From Batillaria attramentaria (taxonomy: Eukaryota; Mollusca; Gastropoda; Batillariidae): a stretch of 64,000 nucleotides of DNA. The translations under genes and the position numbers were made by a program. The notes beneath the pieces were generated by a model, which did no database searches, was not told the DNA's origin, and saw nothing but the letters and a program-made list of their open reading frames with translations. Every line of letters begins with the position of its first letter. Position 1 is the first letter of the stretch. The DNA lies in the NCBI GenBank assembly GCA_018292915.2, contig JACVVK020000015.1, positions 2,421,001-2,485,000 of the forward strand. The letters run 5' to 3'. Positions 33,881 through 45,420 of this stretch are shown here, in pieces.

Positions 33881-34715
33881 TTGGCTGCCGGATTTTTGTG
33901 ATTGTTTTGTGTGAATTTTAAAGAATTTCTTGGGCCTCATATACAATGTTATGTTTAAGAGGAATATATAGCGTTCTCCTCGAAATTTGCATCTGTGTTC
34001 TGTATAGCCAAGGAGAGCCCAAGCTCCCGAAATGGACCATCTTTAGAAGCTCTCGTGCACACACGGGTACGCGTGTCAGTAGAACGTCCGCCGCGGCCAG
34101 CGGGCGTGTATTGATCGGCGCAGTATAGATGATTAGAAGAACGATATGTTGTCCAAATGATGCACGGAAACAAAACGATCATGTGTCCCAGCGACTTTTA
34201 GCACCATCGGGCGGGAGTCATAGCAACAGGACGCTATCTCTCAGCCGCTTTGTGTCACCTGGCGAGGGTCTTTCTCCCCAAGGGGGAGCGTGCGTGTGTA
34301 GCGCGCGAATCAGTCGGAGAGTATTATGATATACGGGTTCCGCGCTCGGTGACAGTAACCAGATCTATCAGCTCTTGTCCCTGCTCATAATCATAATGCT
34401 GTGGCGGCAGATGGGAAAAGTTACAACCCGCCACTGCTAACCATCGCCAAGCAATTTATCCCACAGACAGTCACGGCTCTTTCGTTTTATATATATATTA
34501 ATAAGAGAACAGCGAATGCGGCTTGCGGAAACATGTGCTGCCCAGAACACAGCTTATGTTCCATTCTGTTGGCCAGTTTGCTATTGCATGCAAACAAAGA
34601 CATCCGTGTGTTACAACTCAACACAACAGTTTGCGACTCCAATTAATTGTTCCGGCGAGTCGAATTGTCACTCGTAAAATCCATGTGCCAAAAAATGACA
34701 TGTGCAACTATGCTT

Positions 34716-34895
34716 GGGGAGCCGGGGTGGCCGAATGGTAGAGCGTTGGACTTCTAATGCTCGGGGTCGGGAGTTCGCATCCCGGCTGGGGCCAAATATT
34801 TGTGCTGGCTTTTTCATCGTTGCTCCGTCTTTGACATCACCCTTATGTGGTGGAAAAGGACGTTAAACCCCTAAACACCCACCCACCCACCCACC
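34716..34895 (+). repeat. SINE family A, full-length, long CCCA tail
   Basis: The head GGGGAGCCGGGGTGGCCGAA to GTTCGCATCCCGG is nearly consensus. The tail has five CCCA units. CAACTATGC (34705-34713) and CAACTTTGC (34896-34904) form a 9-bp target duplication with one change. Confidence 0.95.
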
Positions 34896-34945
34896 CAACT
34901 TTGCGTACCAAGTGGCTGTCCAAAGAAATGATTCAACATTAAAAG

Positions 34946-34989
34946 AACAACAACAACAACAACAACAACAGCAACAACAACAACAGCAA
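34946..34989. repeat. (CAA)n microsatellite
   Basis: About fourteen CAA/CAG units; the glutamine run in the plus frame is its translation. Confidence 0.9.
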
Positions 34990-34999
34990 ATAAGCAAAC

Positions 35000-35770
35000 T
35001 CAGAAAGTGCCGTTTTTCTAATATGGAACATGGTGTCATGGATTACAGAAAACGAAGTACGCATGGCCGTACTGCTGATTCGGGGCTCAATATCGTCAGT
35101 TCTGACTTCCTTTGTGACAGCGAGCGCGACAGGTAGCGCCCATCACGCTCACACAAAATTTGGACCTGTCACAGGGGCAGACAACTCCGGTCTACGTATT
35201 TAGCAGTACACATTCTCCGCCGTTACCCCACTGCTTTCCAGTTAACAACCTAGCCCCCCCCCCCCCCTCCCACAAACAAAACACACTTGCTCAGTCACCT
35301 CTAACCCCTTCCTCCCTCGTTTTCCATATGTTAACGCAAGCAGACGATTCCTCTGCTTTGCTCAAGCAGAACCATTCTATTGGCTATTCAACGATTCTAT
35401 TGGCTCGCAGATCATTTACGTAAGAATCGCCCCTGGTCAGGCCGGGAAAAGTTGAGGATTTAGGGGCGAGTCCACAGAGGCGGTCGCACCGCAGAAATGA
35501 AGCAAGAGGTCTTCCAACACGCAGACTGTCACCGGGCTGGCTCGCAACTTACGTAAAGACAGAATCCTGTCATTAGGAACACAGCATATTATACCCGGTT
35601 GGCCGGCCAAATCTGGACTTTAAAAAGACAGATTCTCACAGCCAGGATTCCTAACGAGGAGGGCTCAGTCTGGGTCTGCTTACCGTCTTTGCAATGTCTT
35701 ATCCCAGTCTTGGTATAATCCATTCTGAATAATAACCGTAGACTAGAGTATCAGGGTTTTTGTTTTTTTT
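35000..35770. other. intronic stretch without recognised features
   Basis: A C14 run near 35254 and CTATTGGCT repeated at 35377 and 35397 are the only patterns seen. Confidence 0.5.
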
Positions 35771-35774
35771 TCCC

Positions 35775-35870
35775 TTTAAAGTCGAAAGGTTTCATTCCTG
35801 TCTTCCCTATTGGCGTGGGGAAGAATGAACAAAGTGAAATGGCAAGACATGCAGAAATGGAATGGTGCAA
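35775..35870 (+). repeat. dispersed repeat G, copy 2
   Basis: TTTCATTCCTGTCTTCCCTA followed by TTGGCGTGGGGAAGAATGAA and CAAAGTGAAATGGCAAGACA matches copies at 8960 (inverted) and 59905. Confidence 0.65.
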
Positions 35871-36522
35871 CACGGACATGAAACACGCGACGGGCACAAA
35901 CACAAGAGAGAAACTTGAATGCACACTGGCAGCACAACGAGACAATGCACTCGGACAACATTCGCAGTTGTGGAATACCGTACAGAGTAACAAACACACG
36001 ACACACATACACAAAAGTTTGTGACATTTACACTATTCTATCTTTATATATGTATATTTTTTTTTCTTTCTTTCTAAAATCAAATTTACTCTCTGGCGGA
36101 TGGGAGAGGGTGGTTGTAATGTGAGGCATCAGGTTCCGGTGTCTGGGTGGCTTTGGAGAGCCCCAGTGAGTAGGGGAATTAGTACTGAAATCGATTTTTT
36201 CTAACAGGAGCCAGAAGGAAGTCACTGTATCCCAGGACTAGAGTCTTGAAATTGATTTTTGGTTTTGTGTTAGGCGGCAGTGTGGGGGTGGCCCTGTTGG
36301 AGAGACACCACAAGTGTACACCAGGCGTATTCAGGTCCAAAAATCGACCTCAGATGACAAAGCCTACCACTAATACTGCGACTTGTCCATAAGACGCTGT
36401 GCGGCGTGGCTGGTTTGGTCTCGGTAGTTAGTGGAATAAATTGGGATCAGGTTCAGATTACAGTTCCCAAGATATTACTAGGATTGGGAAAGAAGAGGGG
36501 GCGGCGGGGGGGGGGGATGTTG

Positions 36523-36605
36523 AGGGTGAGTTTTCAGGGCTTATAGCCGCGCAAGCCACAAAGACTAATTCGCGGCTGAGTGTGCCTGCACTACATGAAA
36601 CAAAA
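36523..36605 (+). repeat. dispersed repeat H, copy 3
   Basis: GGGCTTATAGCCGCGCAAGC followed by CACAAAGACTAATTCGCGGC is nearly identical to the copy at 17760 and is followed by an AAAAC-rich run. Confidence 0.78.
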
Positions 36606-36689
36606 CAAAACAAAAATGTAACGTTGGACAAAGGATGCAAACTGGTCTACGGGGTGGTATGGGGGGTGGGGGTGGGAGTGGGGGTTAAA

Positions 36690-37122
36690 GGGCGGTCGGT
36701 GGTCTAGTGGTTAAGAGACTTCGTCACCAGTACGAGAGGTCAGGTTCGAGTCTCACTCGGGACAAAGAATTTTTCCTTCTCGAAAGTGGCACCGTTCATT
36801 CGGGCCGATCGTCGGGGGTTCTCTCCGGGTACTCCGGCTTCCTCCCCCTCTGCTTTAAAAATGTTCAGCCTACAAAATTTGAAAATAAATGCAATTCTAA
36901 ATTCCGAAACTTAAACAGCTGAGCTGTCCCTTCGCACCACGTGATTGTAATGTGTTCATGTCCAGTGTGTGTGAGAGAATGCGTGTGATTCACGTGAGCG
37001 TGCGTTTGGGTTCAGTTCGCGGCGCTTTAAGGCGAGTTAAAAAAAAAACTGGGTAAAGCGCTTGTACAATACTCAATTATTATTATTATTATTATTATTA
37101 TCATCATTATTATTATTATTAC
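36690..37122 (+). repeat. SINE family B, full-length with long ATT tail
   Basis: The copy begins GGCGGTCGGTGGTCTAGTGG and keeps both pol III boxes (B box GGTTCGAGTC). It ends with GGCGCTTTAAGGCGAGTTAA, GGGTAAAGCGCTTGTACAAT and about 45 bp of ATT/ATC. Near-consensus sequence suggests it is one of the younger copies. Confidence 0.95.
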
Positions 37123-37789
37123 TTAAAACACGCCAGAAATTCAGTACAGGCCAAAGCAAAATTGTCCGTATCACCAAAAGTGGCGGCGATGTATCCAGCG
37201 TTGATATGATATACCCCTGGGACGCGTGTGTTATTGTGTAATGTCAAATGCAGTCGTAGATCTCTCGGGAGAACGAGCCGCCCGGTCGGCTGATGAATAT
37301 GCATGACACGCTGGGGATATCATTACGCTCGGTGTGTGTAACCTCTCCCGACTCCCACAGCCGTTCGGTCCAAAAAAAAAAAAATGCATTACTCAGCTGT
37401 GTGTTTTGTAACGTTCCTAAGTTAACGACGCGTGTAAGCTTCTGCTTGACTGTATTATTATTCCAATGTATTCGTGTGGTGCCAGAGTTCATTATCGTGT
37501 AAGGGAAATCTGTAGACAAAAAGAAGTGCTATGACTTAAAACGCCAAGTCGTGTACTAGTAGACATTTGTTACCAGTGGTGTTATAGGATGTTCCAAACT
37601 GTGTAAGACTAATACAGAAAGACAAATGTGCGGGGGGGGGGGGAGGGGGGGGGGGGGGAGAGAGCGTGTTTTGCACGGATGAAAGATGTATGACTGACCT
37701 TTCATTTTTGTTCGTACTACATTATGGCCACTGCCTAACGGAGTACACTTCTCTCTCCCTCCCTCCTTCCCCCTCTCTCTCTCTCTCGT

Positions 37790-37790
<1 letters not shown>
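37123..37790. other. intronic stretch without recognised features
   Basis: Unique-looking sequence with a G-rich run near 37632-37661; no coding or repeat assignment. Confidence 0.5.
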
Positions 37791-37793
<3 letters not shown>

Positions 37794-37877
<84 letters not shown>

Positions 37878-37881
37878 ACAC
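37794..37881. repeat. (CA)n microsatellite
   Basis: About 40 CA units with one CATA interruption near the right end; preceded by a CT-rich run. Confidence 0.95.
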
Positions 37882-38357
37882 GCTCGCGTCGTAGACCTCT
37901 CTAACGCAAAGAAAACCGACACCAACCCTGCCACGACTGAGAAAGCTAGAAAAAAATCTTTGAGATTAAAACAGAAGATGGAGTTTTCTCCTAACGATCG
38001 ATAAAGCCTCCAGCGCAGCCACTTTGCATCTCGCTCGCCCTCGTTTTGTTATTTTTCATCTGTGTTTTTTTTAAAAACTAAATTCTGTTTTCCTCCGCGC
38101 AGGTCTAGCGTATACTAAGAGTGCTTGAACGCAACTTGCTTTAACGCCACCAGCAAACCAGTTTCTTGTTTTGCAAACAGATCAACGAGGATGTCTGTAT
38201 TCGGCCTTTTTCTGGTTGTCCAGTAACAAGGGAAATTATCACAATTACACTTAAAAACAAAACAAAACAAACAACAACAACAACAACAACAACAAAAACC
38301 CTCCCCCTGCCCACTATGTGATAAGACTGGTAAAAAGAACAAACCACTGCACACCAG

Positions 38358-38456
38358 TAAGAGCCACTTCAAGCCACTATTACGCAAGGCGTGGGCCTTC
38401 CCCGCTAGGCCCGAAACCGCCGCAGATTGCATAATAGTGGCTTGAAGTGGCTTACA
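38358..38456. repeat. long hairpin (near-perfect 26-bp inverted repeat)
   Basis: AGCCACTTCAAGCCACTATT (38362 on) returns inverted as AATAGTGGCTTGAAGTGGCT (to 38452). The arms are 26 bp with one mismatch, and weaker pairing extends outside. The 39-base loop contains its own stem, GGGCCT pairing with AGGCCC. It could be a tiny foldback element or an RNA hairpin. Confidence 0.8.
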
Positions 38457-38985
38457 GTGATATGAAGATTTCAAGTAAAATCGCGATTTTCGCATGGGCG
38501 TTTATGAGTTCATGAAGCTGCTGCTATTGATGGCGATGACGATGCCGATGTTCGGTAAAATGCAGCAAAGAGTAACGACATTTTTAGCCAAACCTCCTGA
38601 ACAAAACGGAAGGAACTTTGTTAATGCTGCTACAAGTTCAAGTATCTACTGAGAGTACGCTCTACGCGCGACTCAAACAGTTCGTGCATGACTGTAAAGT
38701 GTACAACCTAAGATGCTGAAATCCCTGTTGTCACATGCCTGACCCCTCTCAGCCAGTCATAGCATGAGGTCACGCAGATCCGCTTCTGCTGAAGAAGTCG
38801 TAAGTCAAAGTTTGTTTATTCCATACAAGACCCCGTATGTGCACATGGAAATAAAATGGAAGCTAAAACAGTGTACACACACATGCAGTCAATCACAGGA
38901 CGCAATGAATGAGATAAATAACAAACATTATACAGAGTCATACAAGTACAAACATCATACAGGACCCACGCTATCACATATAGTA

Positions 38986-39164
38986 GGGTGGGGGTGGGTG
39001 GGTGTTTGGGAGTTTAACGTCTTTTCCCACCACATACGGGTGATATCAAAGACGGGTGCAACGATGTAAAAGCCAGCACAAACACTAGGCCCCAGCCGGG
39101 ATACGAACTCACGACCCGAGCATTAGAAGTCCGACGCTCTACCATTCGGCCACCCCGGCTCCCC
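38986..39164 (-). repeat. SINE family A, full-length, 12-bp target duplication
   Basis: Body and head are near consensus (CGGGATACGAACTCACGACC, CTCTACCATTCGGCCACCCC). TCACATATAGTA (38974-38985) and TCACGTACAGTA (39165-39176) flank it with two differences. Confidence 0.93.
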
Positions 39165-39361
39165 TCACGTACAGTAAGAATAGAAATGACAACTTTCACA
39201 CAGGATAGTGGTGGCACAGTTAGCCAACAACAGCCTGGTCATTGGCATTACTGTTCACGCACCTCACGTTCTATATCCGGTCTAGGAATGGCTAAGATGG
39301 CTGGGGTGGGTGGGAGAAGTCGCGGGGGTCTGCAGGCAGCCAGGCTGGTAAGAGTGCACCG

Positions 39362-39362
<1 letters not shown>

Positions 39363-39444
<82 letters not shown>
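39363..39444. repeat. (CA)n microsatellite
   Basis: About 41 perfect CA units. Confidence 0.95.
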
Positions 39445-39447
<3 letters not shown>

Positions 39448-39639
39448 ATTCACGCTGTCCGCACTGCCCGTCCATCCATAACAGCAAGCCATCACGAAGC
39501 ACGCGCGTCATTCAGAACAGTGACGCCACACCTACGTCATACTTTCCGGTCAATGTCTGCAGGGATTGTTATTGTTGTTATGTCGCCGATCACTCTTGTG
39601 GCGGGGGGACGTAAAGCGACAAGGAAGAGGGGAGGGGGA

Positions 39640-39742
39640 GGTATGGGAGTTTAACGTCCTTAACCCCGCCAAGTACGGGTGATATCAAAGACGGGGCAGC
39701 GAGAAAAAGGCCAGCACAAATTAATATTTAGCCCCAGCCGGG
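39640..39742 (-). repeat. SINE family A, 5'-truncated, with target duplication
   Basis: It stops at CCCCAGCCGGG, just inside the B box, so most of the tRNA head is missing. CGTAAAGCGACAA (39610-39622) and CGTTAAGCGACAA (39743-39755) flank it. Truncation with a target duplication is the signature of LINE-driven retroposition. Confidence 0.9.
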
Positions 39743-40128
39743 CGTTAAGCGACAATTAAGACAAGATTGTTTTTGTTGTTTTTGTTGTTTCACCCGCTGT
39801 CAAACGTCACAGGAAGTAACCTAAACAGAATTAGATCCGTCCTGCTGTTGTCTGCACCCCCCCCCCCCTTGCACCCTCCCGCCCAACTTACCTCCCCCCC
39901 CCCTCGCCCCACACACACCTCCCCCCTTGTCACGACGTTTGATAGATTTGGTGGAATTTAACCTCGTAACGTCCGACAGACAGATCGATACGTTCTGCTG
40001 ACAGTCGGAGGCATATCATAGCACAGCAGACACGCACATAACTTGTGTGATTTTTCTACAAGATTTCTTCTTTTTTTTCAGCGGACATCACACGTGCACG
40101 CATGGGCAGACACACAACTGCAACCTTT

Positions 40129-40160
40129 AAAGAAAGAAAGAAAGAAAGACAGAAAGAAAG
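40129..40160. repeat. (AAAG)n tetranucleotide repeat
   Basis: About seven AAAG units with one AGAC interruption. Confidence 0.85.
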
Positions 40161-40539
40161 AAGATACAGACAATATTCGACACCGAGTTAGCAGGGCGGA
40201 GTATTACACATCTGTATTTATGCACTCACATAGGCTGGACCAATATCTATGGAAATGGGTTTCGCAATATAAGGGGCAGAGAATTATACATCTGGCAAAT
40301 GCTGGTTGCCAGGGCTATCGATCGTGGGTGTAAGGGGGACTCTGTAGAGGATTTTCCGTGACAGCGAATTCGATTGGGACAGTCGAGCGGGGAAGAGGTG
40401 GGGGGGGGGGGGTGAGAACGTGACGAAAAGAATGGCGTCGTCATTCTCGACTGCGCATCGAAGCACACCCTTCCGTATCCATCTAAATCAAACTCTTAAG
40501 TCCCTCATGCACCCTACTTAACCATTCCATACTCATTTC

Positions 40540-40836
40540 ACACCCCCCCCCCCCCCAAATGAAAAAAAAAACAACCAAAAAAACAAAACAAAACAACAAG
40601 AACAAACAAAAAACCCAAAAAACAAAACAAAAACAAACAAAACAAAAACAAACAAACAAAAACAAAACAAAAACAAAAAAACAAAAACAAAGCAAAAACA
40701 ACAACAAAAAATCAACAAGAAAACAAACAACAGAAAAGAAAAAGGAATGTTTGTTACACCGAGATGACAGTGGTAGAATGAACCGCTTCGTAATCCAAAA
40801 GATAGGCAAGTTTTGTTGTTGTTGTTGTTGTTGTTG
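40540..40836. repeat. C run, CAAAA-rich tract and (GTT)n
   Basis: A C16 run is followed by about 180 bp of CAAAA/CAAAC, then after 80 bp a (GTT)n run. Apparent lysine/asparagine and phenylalanine/cysteine frames here are shadows. Confidence 0.88.
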
Positions 40837-40936
40837 TTTGTTTTATTTTAGGTATGCAATATTTTGAATCTGAAAGTATTTGTTGTTAGTTTTCTTGACG
40901 TCGATACCACCACCCTCCCCCCCCCCGTCTCATACA

Positions 40937-40938
<2 letters not shown>

Positions 40939-40977
<39 letters not shown>
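40939..40977. repeat. (GT)n microsatellite
   Basis: About 20 GT units. Confidence 0.93.
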
Positions 40978-40979
<2 letters not shown>

Positions 40980-41469
40980 AAATCTGATACAGACAATATT
41001 TCCCAAAAGTGGTGTAACACAGATCCGTGATCCCTTGAGTTGATTCGGTTCTCCACAGCCCGCACTGAGTAGTCTGACATCCTAATCCCCATACTGTCTT
41101 CCTTCCACACATCCAACACCACACAGCACGTGGACCTCGTCCGTTATCTGACCTCTCCCTCTTCACGCCCTTAGCGCCAAGACAATCTGGTTTCCATGGA
41201 AATGAGAAGCGACAGTAGAAGCTCGTCTCTCAGAAAGTGATAATCACTGTTCCGGAAAAGATCAGTTATTGTCGATGTTGGTGTGGTCGTTGTTGTCTAC
41301 TTGAGTCACGCTGGTGACTGCTTCTACTGCAATTGACGTCAATGCTCGATGGACATAGGTTTCCGGTTGCCAAAGGTGTCCAGGTCAACTCCATACGCTC
41401 GTTGTCATAGTTACAGACCCTCTGTTGGACAGTTTGCAATGACAAATGATGCTACTGACCCATTACGAA

Positions 41470-41535
41470 GTGGGTGGGTGGGTGGTTTGAAGTTTAATTT
41501 CGCCTGTCCAACACGAAAGCGATTTCAAAGATAAC

Positions 41536-41536
<1 letters not shown>
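41470..41536 (-). repeat. degenerate SINE A tail, running into (GT)n
   Basis: GTGGGTGGGTGGTTTGAAGT, CCTGTCCAACACG and AAAGCGATTTCAAAGATAAC show the tail and body of the variant seen at 25640. Confidence 0.7.

Positions 41537-41611
<75 letters not shown>
41537..41611. repeat. (GT)n microsatellite
   Basis: About 37 perfect GT units followed by a G-rich stretch. Confidence 0.95.
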
Positions 41612-41917
41612 GGTGGGGGCGGCGGGGGAGGGGGGGGGCTACAGGGTCTGTACAGATCTTCTCCAGTGTTCCTTACAGCTTTCAAAACTGAGGGTCACTT
41701 TGACCATATCTGTCAAGTTTGTTGCTGTTGTAAAATCAGTGAAGTACAGCCTCAAACTCTCTGCTTCAGATTCTGAAATATTTACACAAACGACGCACAA
41801 ATGTACATAATAAGGAGCACTATCTCTCCCCTGTCTGGCTTGGAGCTCGTGGCTTTTGTAATCTTGAGTCGAAAGCAAAACCGTCTGAACTATTAGAGAC
41901 CTCCATCCCCAACACTT

Positions 41918-42278
41918 GGGGGGAACCGGGGTGGCCGAATAGTACAGTGTTGGACTTTTAATGCTCGGGTCGTGAGTGTGGGGCCAAATAATTATTTGTG
42001 CTGGCTTTTTCACCGTTCCCCCGTCTTTGATAAGGGAAGCCGGGGTGGCCAATAGAGCGTTGGACTCTCAATGCTCGGGTCGTGAGTTCGAATCCCGCCG
42101 GCTGGGGCCAAATATTTGTGCTGGCCTTTTTTCTCGTTGCCCCGTCTTTGATATCACCCTTATGTGGTGGAAAAGGACGTGAAAACTGCCAAACACCCCC
42201 CCCCCCCCCGTCTTTGATATCACCTGAATGTGGTGGAAAGGACGCTAAACCCCCTAACACCCACCCACCCACCCCAAC
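41918..42278 (+). repeat. SINE family A host copy, split by a second SINE
   Basis: The left part has the head (GGTGGCCGAATAGTACAGTG, B box partly deleted) and the body to CCGTCTTTGATA. The right part resumes at 42208 with CCGTCTTTGATATCACC and ends with the CCCA tail. CCCCAACACT flanks the whole unit (41907-41916 and 42272-42281), the right copy overlapping the tail end. Confidence 0.92.
42033..42207 (+). repeat. SINE family A, nested insertion
   Basis: A complete copy (GGGAAGCCGGGGTGGCC to a long C run) sits inside the older one. CCGTCTTTGATA stands on both sides (42021-42032 and 42208-42219), a perfect 12-bp target duplication of SINE sequence. Confidence 0.93.
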
Positions 42279-42894
42279 ACTGGATCCCTCATTCCACCTC
42301 CCCCCCCCTTCCCCTCCCCCCTTTTTCCGATTTACAAAGAGGGATTCGCGTCTGAGTTCAAAGCATGTGTTCACTAGAAACTGCGCTGGCGCTGTGTAAC
42401 TGCATACGTCATACACGGCTAACCCTCGAACTCGGCCGATCAATACGTCAATACAGCGCGTCTCCGTCACTTCAAACGTAATATTGACACACGCCCAAAA
42501 TATTGGGAGCTCTCGGGTAATTGATTACTGACGGCCGGCCAATCAAAAACTCTTCACAGTTCATAACACCCATCCACGCGTGAAGAATACAACCTCAGTG
42601 AAGAAGGATGCTCGTGAAACATCTTATCCTCTCACGCTGTCGACATCAAAGCTAAGGATTTGAAAGGCCAATGAAAACTCGAGTACTGTCGGATCAGCGT
42701 TGAAGATGGGGCCAGATGCAGCATATTTACGAACAACAAAGAAAAAAAAAATACACTGGAACACTCTCGAATTATTGTTCTTAGTGGCGGAAAGCATGAA
42801 ACCATTGAAAGAAAAGTGAGAGAAGAATGAAAGAAAATAAAAATGGCATGCCTGGTGTCACTGGAAAAGCGTGCTGACACATATCATGCCTGAT

Positions 42895-42895
<1 letters not shown>

Positions 42896-42958
<63 letters not shown>

Positions 42959-42980
42959 ACACACACACACACACACACAC
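42896..42980. repeat. (CT)n-(CA)n compound microsatellite
   Basis: CT units change to CA with one CC interruption, followed by GCATGCACGC. Confidence 0.93.
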
Positions 42981-43768
42981 GCATGCACGCACTCACGCAA
43001 ACACATGTGCATGGTGTTTTTTTTTTGTTTTTTTTTTGGGGGGGGGGGGAGGCGTTGAGGGGGACGGCACTGATGTCAACACATTCACAGTCTATCCAGA
43101 AACAAACCCCGCCAACCTCTTTCACGAATACGCTCTTTCAACAATCTTTCCACAAACATTATTTTTCTAAAGATCAGAGAGCAGTCCCAATCACTCCTGA
43201 AATGTATGTTTTCCTCTCTTTTTTTTCTTTCTACAAAGAACCTCAAGAAGCACGTTGAAATCCCGCCTTCACAAACGGCAAAAGCATGGCAAATATCTCC
43301 CCCCGCACTAAGAGAAGGCTGATGACGTAGGTATCATATGGGATGTGTCAATATTTCGGATCAATAATCCGATTGGCTGACAGCCCAGTCAGACACAGGT
43401 CGATTGGCCAGTGGACGGGCGTCTCAGATCACTATACTTGTGTAAAAGCAGGGCCGGACAGGGAAATGTCGAACACAGGGGCACTTCCTATAGAAAGAAT
43501 CTCTTGGAAAGTTTGCGAGTTTGAATAGCGGTGATCGCAAATACCTCGGAGCACGAGTAGCTTTTCCTGGTTACTTACAAACGTAACTCGAGTTTCGTAG
43601 AAAGGAGCTGGGGAATTTGTTATTTTAAGAAACAAAATCCGTCCAGAAAAAGAGTCACTTTTTTGGTGACAAATACGTGCAGTTATTTTTGAGCGTGGAC
43701 ATGCATTCTCGCTAAGGTCCAACCCTACAACAGACAAGCTCAGTTTGACCTCGGTATTGTAGGTGCTA

Positions 43769-43785
43769 CGCGCGCGCGCGCGCGT

Positions 43786-43859
<74 letters not shown>
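43769..43859. repeat. (CG)n-(CA)n compound microsatellite
   Basis: Eight CG units precede about 37 CA units; alternating purine-pyrimidine over 90 bp. Confidence 0.95.
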
Positions 43860-43861
<2 letters not shown>

Positions 43862-43869
43862 TGCAAAGG

Positions 43870-45200
43870 ACAGGCACTTTACAATCTAACGCAACGCCAA
43901 AAGAACATTCACACCATGACTTGGACACAGATGACAACAGGGAGAGGGAGGGGGAAAAATATGTGAGAACGAATGAAGAATGAGTAATGAAAAGAAATTG
44001 CGACGTTTGAGGACGAAAAGGAAGATGCCACTCAAGAGGAAGAACGGTGTAAACAGGGTCACGAAAATGGGGTTACTTACCGTCGGGCGACCTACGCAGG
44101 CAATCCAGGTCAACGCACGTGCAACAAGCGCGGTGATGGATAGTAGGTCACACGGTACAATCCAAGCTTCTGGCACACAATCCATCCGAAATCGAATCCA
44201 CGAAATGAAAAATTAATTCCCAGGTCGGCCAGAATGGCTTCAGGGCACACGCGAGCCGCAGCCCATTCCTTGAAACGGAAAACGTCCTCAAATTCCCGGG
44301 GCCCAATCCGCTCAAAATATGGTTGAAGTAACACTTGGGACCCTGGCAACAGGAATTAGATTTCTGACGAACGGGTTTCGGTATTTATTTCCATGCTGAA
44401 CTGACCGTGTGGTGATCACAAGGTTGCAGAAGGCCAGGTAGTAAATCCAAAAAACCCTGTGGAATAACTGTTTTCAACACCGAACGAGAACAAAACAAAC
44501 AAACAAACAGTCCATCTAAACTACTCAAAAGGTCACTAAAATCAATATGAAAAAAAAAAAATCCCGGAAAAAGACGAAAATCAATTCTAGCTGAACGTCG
44601 TCCGGTCACACTTTTTGGTCAAGAGAACTATATACATGTAAGAAATCTGCCGACCCTACTTTTGGAGCAGTAACAATGAACCGAAGAAGGTATCCTCCTA
44701 CTTTGGCAAATTTGTCTACCTAAGAACAGTACCATCGTAGTACCCGTAGAGACAGGTTCACAACGTATTCGACAGCGCTGCACTTGATCTACTTACTATA
44801 TGCATTCTATGCAACACAAAAAGCCACAGCAAAACTAATTGTCCAGCACACTGATCTATCTTCACTACGTTCTATGATAACAAACCCCCCCCCAAAAAAA
44901 AAAAAAACAAAAAAAACTACGCTACCTGGCGCTCAACTGCGGCCGCACGCTTTCCAAAACGAAAAGCAGTCATGGCGTTTTTAAAATCAGGTACAATGGG
45001 CACACGAAACGGTCCATATCAATGAATAATTATATGACTGGGGAAATGAACGCATGAATGAATGAGCAAATGAATGAATAATGACGTGACACCTTTTTTT
45101 TTAGAAGACCGTTCCTGTTTCGTCAACAGTCCATTTCGCGTCAACTGTCAGTCCATTCAGCACTCAATACATCAACCAATCGCCCACAAACCGCACGCTC
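43870..45200. other. first 1.3 kb of intron 1, no supported exon
   Basis: A minus-strand open frame (44349-44110) and a consensus-like donor (GACG|GTAAGT near 44080) occur here. Without an acceptor or a recognisable protein they are not called. A GT donor also could not pair with the AC acceptor of exon 2. A and C runs near 44886 and ATGAATGA repeats near 45050 are otherwise notable. Confidence 0.5.
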
Positions 45201-45206
45201 AACAAC

Positions 45207-45215
45207 AAAGGATAT
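45207..45215 (-). other. U12-type 5' splice site ATATCCTTT
   Basis: The minus strand reads GAATGGGG|ATATCCTTTGTTG. The nine intron bases match the minor-spliceosome donor consensus exactly. No GT donor nearby keeps the conserved frame. Confidence 0.95.
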
Positions 45216-45406
45216 CCCCATTCTATGATGATCTTTGCATATTTCCTGATGAAGTTCTCTTCGCTGAAGATGAACAGCGAGCGCGTGCTTTGCGTGGCCA
45301 TGCCGGGAACGCTCATGAGCGCCGCCTTCCGGCTGATGGCACCAAATCCGTCCGATCCTCCGTCCGCGTCGTCACGTCCCAGTGAGTCCGCCTGGAATGT
45401 GGCCAT
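45216..45406 (-). CDS. Cav2: Cav2-type calcium channel alpha-1, exon 1 (N-terminus)
   Basis: The exon encodes 63 residues plus two bases. It starts MATFQADSLGRDDADGG, is acidic and glycine-rich at first, then reads TRSLFIFSEENFIRKYAK and IIIEW. The second half matches the Cav2 N-terminus just before S1 (vertebrate form NRSLFLFSEDNVVRKYAK..EWPPFEYM), a cytoplasmic segment. The ATG at 45406 has a strong context (A at -3, G at +4). An upstream in-frame ATG at 45448 would add 14 hydrophobic residues from repeat DNA and is less likely. CAG ends one base before the ATG, so an acceptor with an untranslated exon further upstream is possible. The exon is GC-rich compared with its surroundings. Confidence 0.95.
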
Positions 45407-45420
45407 CCTGCAATAACAAC

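Noticed and set aside
34912..35136. Polyglutamine protein
   Set aside because: The glutamine run is a CAA microsatellite next to a SINE; the rest of the frame has no recognisable domain.
44080..44349. Possible extra exon on the minus strand ending at GACG|GTAAGT
   Set aside because: Neither of the two overlapping frames resembles a known protein, no acceptor was found, and a GT donor cannot be paired with the AC acceptor of exon 2.
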